Assembly: GCF_003319175.1 (NCBI RefSeq)
Contig: NZ_QOHK01000001.1
Coordinates: 744,001 to 808,000, forward strand
DNA from: Blastococcus sp. TF02-8
Lineage (GTDB): Bacteria > Actinomycetota > Actinomycetes > Mycobacteriales > Geodermatophilaceae
DNA length: 64,000 nucleotides
Direction: 5' to 3'
Shown piece after piece: positions 60,919-64,000 of the stretch (position 1 is its first letter; each line of letters opens with the position of its first letter). The translations under genes were made by a program, and so were the position numbers. The notes beneath the pieces were generated by a model. That model ran no database searches. It was not told where the DNA came from and saw only the letters and a list, made by a program, of their open reading frames with translations.

Positions 60919-62342
60919 CCGCCGACCGCCTCGCGACGCAGACCGCGACCGTCCGCGCGGCCGCCGACTACCTGCACTCCTGGGTGGCGGCGCAGGCCGC
61001 GCACCGCCGGGTGCCCGGGGCGCAGGTGGCGATCCGCTCCGGCGGCGAGCTGGTGCTGTCGGCCGCGGTCGGCCTGGCCGACGTCGACACCGGGGCCGCG
61101 CTGACGACCGACCACCTGTTCCGCATCGCCTCGCACTCCAAGACCTTCACCGCGACCGCCGTCCTCCAGCTGGTCGAGGCGGGCCGGCTCCGGCTGGACG
61201 ACCCGATCGCCCAGCACGTGCCGGAGCTGGCCGGTGCCGCGGCCGGGCGGGTGACCGTGCGCGAGCTGCTCGGCCACCAGTCCGGGGTCATCCGGGACGG
61301 CGAGGACGCGGACTTCTGGCAGCTCGGGATGCCGTTCCCCGACCGCGGCGCGCTCCTCGACCTGGTGCTGCGCGCCGGCCCCGTGCACGCCCCCAACGAG
61401 CAGTTCAAGTACTCCAACGTGGGTTACGCCCTCCTCGGGCTGGCGATCGAGGCGGTCACCGGCGTCAGCTACGCCGAGCACTGCCGGACGGCGATCGTCG
61501 ACCCGCTGGGACTGACGCGGACCGGCGCCGAGTACGACCCCGCGCGGGCGGGTGAGCACGCCACCGGCCACACCGGGCTGCTCCTGGGCGAGGACACCCG
61601 GGAGACGATCGAGCACGTCGCCACCGCGGCGATGGCCGCCGCGACCGGGTTCTTCTCCACCGCCGAGGAGCTGTCCGCGTACGGGGCGGCGCACGCGCTC
61701 GGTGACGAGCGGTTGCTCACCGACGGGTCGAAGCGCCTGATGCAGCGCCTGGAGTCGGTGGTGACCGCCTACGGGACCGAGGTCGGGCGGTACGGCCTGG
61801 GCATGGAGCTGCTGACCGTCGGGGACCGGCAGCTGGTCGGACACAGCGGCGGCTTCCCCGGGTTCATCACCCTGACGCTGGTCGACCCGGTCGGGCAGCT
61901 CGTGGTCAGCGTGCTGACCAACGCGATCGACGGTCCCGCCCACGATCTCGCCGTCGGCCTGGTGAAGCTGGTCGACGTCGCGCTCGCCCCGCGCGCGGAG
62001 CTGCCACCCCCGCCGGCCGGGGTGCGCCCCGACTCCTTCGCAGGGCGGTTCGCCTCGCTGTGGGGACTGCTGGACGTCGCCGAGCTCGGCGGCCGGCTGG
62101 TGCTGCTGCGACCCACCGCGCCGGACCCGCTGCCCACGGTCGAGGAGCTGCAGATCGTCGACGCCGACACCCTCCGTGTGGCGGCGCAGCCGGGCTTCGG
62201 CGCCTCCGGCGAGGCGGTGCCGGTGGAGCGGGACCCGACCGGGCGCGTGGTGTCGCTGCGCCTGGCCGGGGTGACCAGTGTGCCCGTCGAGGAGTTCCTG
62301 CCCCGCAGGTCGGCGATGACCCGGATGGGCCGGGGCGGGTAG
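60915..62342 (+). CDS. serine beta-lactamase-like hydrolase (class C/esterase type)
   Basis: This 475-residue protein starts at GTG 60915. The SxxK motif is Ser73-Lys76 in IASHSKTF, YxN is YSNVG, and HSGG near the end of the catalytic domain takes the KTG place. It belongs to the beta-lactamase/transpeptidase-like superfamily. There is no signal peptide, so it is likely cytoplasmic. The C-terminal 120 residues form an extra beta-rich domain common in EstB-like or DD-peptidase-like members. It may be an esterase or peptidase. It is translationally coupled to the small membrane protein. Confidence 0.85.
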   Translation: MTADRLATQTATVRAAADYLHSWVAAQAAHRRVPGAQVAIRSGGELVLSAAVGLADVDTGAALTTDHLFRIASHSKTFTATAVLQLVEAGRLRLDDPIAQHVPELAGAAAGRVTVRELLGHQSGVIRDGEDADFWQLGMPFPDRGALLDLVLRAGPVHAPNEQFKYSNVGYALLGLAIEAVTGVSYAEHCRTAIVDPLGLTRTGAEYDPARAGEHATGHTGLLLGEDTRETIEHVATAAMAAATGFFSTAEELSAYGAAHALGDERLLTDGSKRLMQRLESVVTAYGTEVGRYGLGMELLTVGDRQLVGHSGGFPGFITLTLVDPVGQLVVSVLTNAIDGPAHDLAVGLVKLVDVALAPRAELPPPPAGVRPDSFAGRFASLWGLLDVAELGGRLVLLRPTAPDPLPTVEELQIVDADTLRVAAQPGFGASGEAVPVERDPTGRVVSLRLAGVTSVPVEEFLPRRSAMTRMGRGG

Positions 62343-62343
62343 C

Positions 62344-63216
62344 TCAGCGGGCGGGCACGACCCGCTCCAGCCAGGCGAGCAGGTCGGCGACGACCTCGGC
62401 CCGGTTGGTCTCGTTGAACACCTCGTGCCGCGCGCCCGGGTAGGCCCTCAGCGTCACGTCGGTCAGCCCGGTCTCCTGCAGCCGCTGCACCAGGGCCTGC
62501 ACCAGGGCGAGCTGACCGCTCAGCGGGTCGGCGTCCCCGACGACCACGTACACCGGCAGGTCGGGACGGATGCCGCGGAGCCGCTCGGGGTCGGCGACCT
62601 GCCGCGCGGAGACGAACATCTGCTTGTTGTCCGGCGCCGACAGGCCGAAGCCGCAGCGCGGATCGGCGACGTAGGCGTCGACCTGGGACTCGTCGCGGGA
62701 GAGCCAGTCGTAGTCGGTACGGGCGGGTGCGAACGGCGCGTTGAAGGCCGAGAGGTCGGTCGGCCCGTCGAGATCGAGGGCGGGCTCGAGCAGGTCCAGC
62801 GTGGTGGTACCGCTGAGCACGAGCCCGGCGAGCTCCCGGCTGGAGTCGAGCACGTACTGCTGGGCGGCGAAGGAGCCCATGCTGTGGCCGAGCAGCACCA
62901 GCGGGAGGTCGGGGTGGTCGGCGCGCGCCAGCTCGCTCACCCGGCCGATGTCGCGCACCAGCTCGTCCCAGCCGCCGGGGCCGAGCTCGCCCTGGCGCCC
63001 GTCGGCCGCGGTGGCACCGTGCCCGCGGTGGTCCTGGCCGATCACGACGAAGCCGGCCCCGGTCAGGTTCGCGGCGAGCGGCTCGTAGCGGAGGAGGTGC
63101 TCCCCCATGCCGTGCGTGAGCTGCACGATCCCGCGCGGCGGGCCGGCCGGGTCCCACCGGTAGACGGTCACCGGGACGTCGTGCGCGGAACGGACCTCGA
63201 GGATCTGCGGTGCCAT
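62344..63216 (-). CDS. monoacylglycerol lipase-like alpha/beta hydrolase
   Basis: This 290-residue hydrolase starts at ATG 63216. VQLTHGMGEHLLRYEPLA is the oxyanion segment, Ser112 in LLGHSMGSFAAQ is the nucleophile, VVGDADPLSG supplies the Asp and GARHEVFNE the His. The HGMGEH start and the AFNAPF lid region are typical of monoacylglycerol lipases and lysophospholipases. It likely cleaves monoglycerides inside the cell. It converges with the preceding gene, leaving one base between stops. Confidence 0.88.
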   Translation of the reverse strand: MAPQILEVRSAHDVPVTVYRWDPAGPPRGIVQLTHGMGEHLLRYEPLAANLTGAGFVVIGQDHRGHGATAADGRQGELGPGGWDELVRDIGRVSELARADHPDLPLVLLGHSMGSFAAQQYVLDSSRELAGLVLSGTTTLDLLEPALDLDGPTDLSAFNAPFAPARTDYDWLSRDESQVDAYVADPRCGFGLSAPDNKQMFVSARQVADPERLRGIRPDLPVYVVVGDADPLSGQLALVQALVQRLQETGLTDVTLRAYPGARHEVFNETNRAEVVADLLAWLERVVPAR

Positions 63217-63237
63217 GAGCGGAGGCTAGAACGGGGC

Positions 63238-63270
63238 CGGCGCCGCCGCCTCTCCCCGGCGGCGGCGCCG
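63238..63270 (-). terminator. 13-bp GC hairpin downstream of the secreted repeat protein
   Basis: CGGCGCCGCCGCC at 63238-63250 pairs perfectly with GGCGGCGGCGCCG at 63258-63270 across a 7-base loop (TCTCCCC on the plus strand). It lies 5 bases after the stop of the minus-strand gene at 63276. Confidence 0.7.
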
Positions 63271-63275
63271 ACGTC

Positions 63276-63866
63276 TCAGTCGCCCGGCTCCTCGGCGGGG
63301 TCGCGCGGCCCGTGGCCGGGGCCATCGCCGTCGCCATCGCCATCGCCATCGCCGTCGCCGCGCGCCGGGCGGGCGCTGTTCACCCGGTCGGTGACCCGCT
63401 GCTCGACGTCGGCGAGCCGCTGGTCGGCCTCGTCCTGCGTGAGCCGGCGGTCCTCGACGGCCTGGGCGATGTGGTCCTTCTCCGCCTGGACCAGCGCCGC
63501 GACGAGATCGTCCACCGCGACACCCCGGTCCTCGGCGACCTGGGCGAGGGTGGTGCCATCGGGCTCCAGCGCGGTGCGCAGCTCGTCCTCGGTCATCCCC
63601 AGGGCCGCGGCCGCCTCGTCGAGGCCGGGACCTCCACCGTGGTGCCCGCCGCGGCCGATGCCGGCCTCGCTGAGCGTCGTCGCCACCTCGTCGGCCTGGT
63701 CCTGGGTGAGGGAGCCGTCGTCGACCAGTCCGGCCAGGGCGTCGGTGATCCGCTGGACCGCCGACGCCGGGGCGTCGTCGGTCGCCGCCAGGGCGGGTAC
63801 CGCGACGGCGAGACCGGTCAGCCCGAGGACCCCGGCGGTGGTCACCACGATCAGTTTTCTGCGCAC
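63276..63866 (-). CDS. secreted helical protein with Asp-Gly repeat tail
   Basis: This 196-residue protein starts at GTG 63866. A Sec signal peptide (RRKLIVVTTAGVLGLTGLAVAVPALA) is followed by a helical mature protein. It has two related segments, ITDALAGLVDDGSLTQDQADEV and AVEDRRLTQDEADQRL. An internal region also has EDELRTALEPDGTTLAQVAEDRGV. The C-terminal tail has six Asp-Gly units coded by a 6-base repeat and then His/Pro/Glu. Similar small secreted proteins occur beside two-component systems in actinobacteria. I do not know its function. Confidence 0.75.
   Translation of the reverse strand: MRRKLIVVTTAGVLGLTGLAVAVPALAATDDAPASAVQRITDALAGLVDDGSLTQDQADEVATTLSEAGIGRGGHHGGGPGLDEAAAALGMTEDELRTALEPDGTTLAQVAEDRGVAVDDLVAALVQAEKDHIAQAVEDRRLTQDEADQRLADVEQRVTDRVNSARPARGDGDGDGDGDGDGPGHGPRDPAEEPGD
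63321..63356 (-). repeat. six-unit hexanucleotide tandem repeat coding Asp-Gly
   Basis: Six consecutive 6-base units, GCCATC or GCCGTC on the plus strand, code Asp-Gly dipeptides in the secreted protein on the minus strand. In-frame slippage would change the tail by two residues at a time without breaking the gene. Confidence 0.75.
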
Positions 63867-64000
63867 GCACGCTCCTTCGTCCGGGCCGAGGTGGTCCCCG
63901 GCCGTGGAGGAGCGAGCGTGCTTGCCGCGCCTGTGACGGCGCTGTGCCGGAGGCACGGGGTTCCTGTGCGTCCGACGGTGCGACTCAGCCCTCGAGCCGA

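Noticed and set aside
63321-63356. CRISPR-like short repeats
   Set aside because: The units are 6 bases long, contiguous and coding, with no spacers.
63985-64000. Possible C-terminus of a minus-strand gene (Arg-Leu-Glu-Gly then stop)
   Set aside because: Only four codons are in the window. The ending resembles those of OmpR-type regulators, but that is too little to call.

Overview
The window is about 64 kb of very GC-rich DNA with strong G/C preference at third codon positions, frequent GTG starts, many 4-base ATGA/GTGA gene overlaps and several leaderless-looking promoters. With DUF222-HNH (13E12-type), DUF4407, DUF1206, DUF6318, ArsI/CadI, HelR, NDH-2 and RsbQ genes, this points to a high-GC actinobacterium. 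A member of the Geodermatophilaceae (Blastococcus, Modestobacter or Geodermatophilus type) is my best inference, not a proof. I see no rRNA, tRNA, CRISPR array, integrase or insertion sequence. The window looks like ordinary chromosome with a few accessory patches.

Layout. 0-6 kb holds small membrane and hypothetical proteins, a degenerate Nudix protein, and an HTH plus nucleotidyltransferase pair behind a perfect palindrome, which may be a toxin-antitoxin-like module. 6-15 kb holds an F420-type oxidoreductase, an acyl-CoA ligase, a lipoprotein and secreted-protein pair of unusual composition, a 13E12-type HNH protein and two overlapping acyl-CoA dehydrogenases. 15-18.2 kb is an rsbQ-rsbP-like stress module: an alpha/beta hydrolase with the RsbQ triad plus a PAS-GAF-GAF-PP2C phosphatase. 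18-29.4 kb holds a hemerythrin-like protein, a 35-residue zinc ribbon, the RNA polymerase-associated ATPase HelR, a CYP152-type P450, a macro-like/SIR2 fusion, membrane proteins and a thiolase/ketoreductase pair.

29.5-40.7 kb holds a STAS anti-anti-sigma factor and an RsbW-like ATPase, which could be downstream partners of the RsbP-like phosphatase. It also has an aldehyde dehydrogenase/GMC oxidoreductase operon, an MFS transporter, a DEAD-box helicase and a cupredoxin. 40.7-45.9 kb is a xylose locus: xylA, a Gfo/Idh/MocA oxidoreductase and a ROK repressor on the minus strand, with xylB divergent across an AT-rich operator. 46-51.6 kb holds NDH-2, hydrolases, a YbdK-type ligase and DinB. 51.7-53.7 kb is an arsenic island with arsI divergent from arsR-aquaporin-arsC. 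53.7-64 kb holds a lipid acyltransferase and a tightly overlapping five-gene cassette of unrecognised proteins, one carrying a frameshift. It ends with an aldo/keto reductase, several secreted or lipase-type hydrolases and a secreted Asp-Gly repeat protein.

Most interesting for follow-up: the macro-SIR2 fusion (24.1-25.8 kb), the unrecognised cassette at 55.5-58.0 kb, the palindrome-controlled HTH/nucleotidyltransferase pair (1.2-2.7 kb), and the elaborated RsbQP module with possible partners 11-14 kb away.
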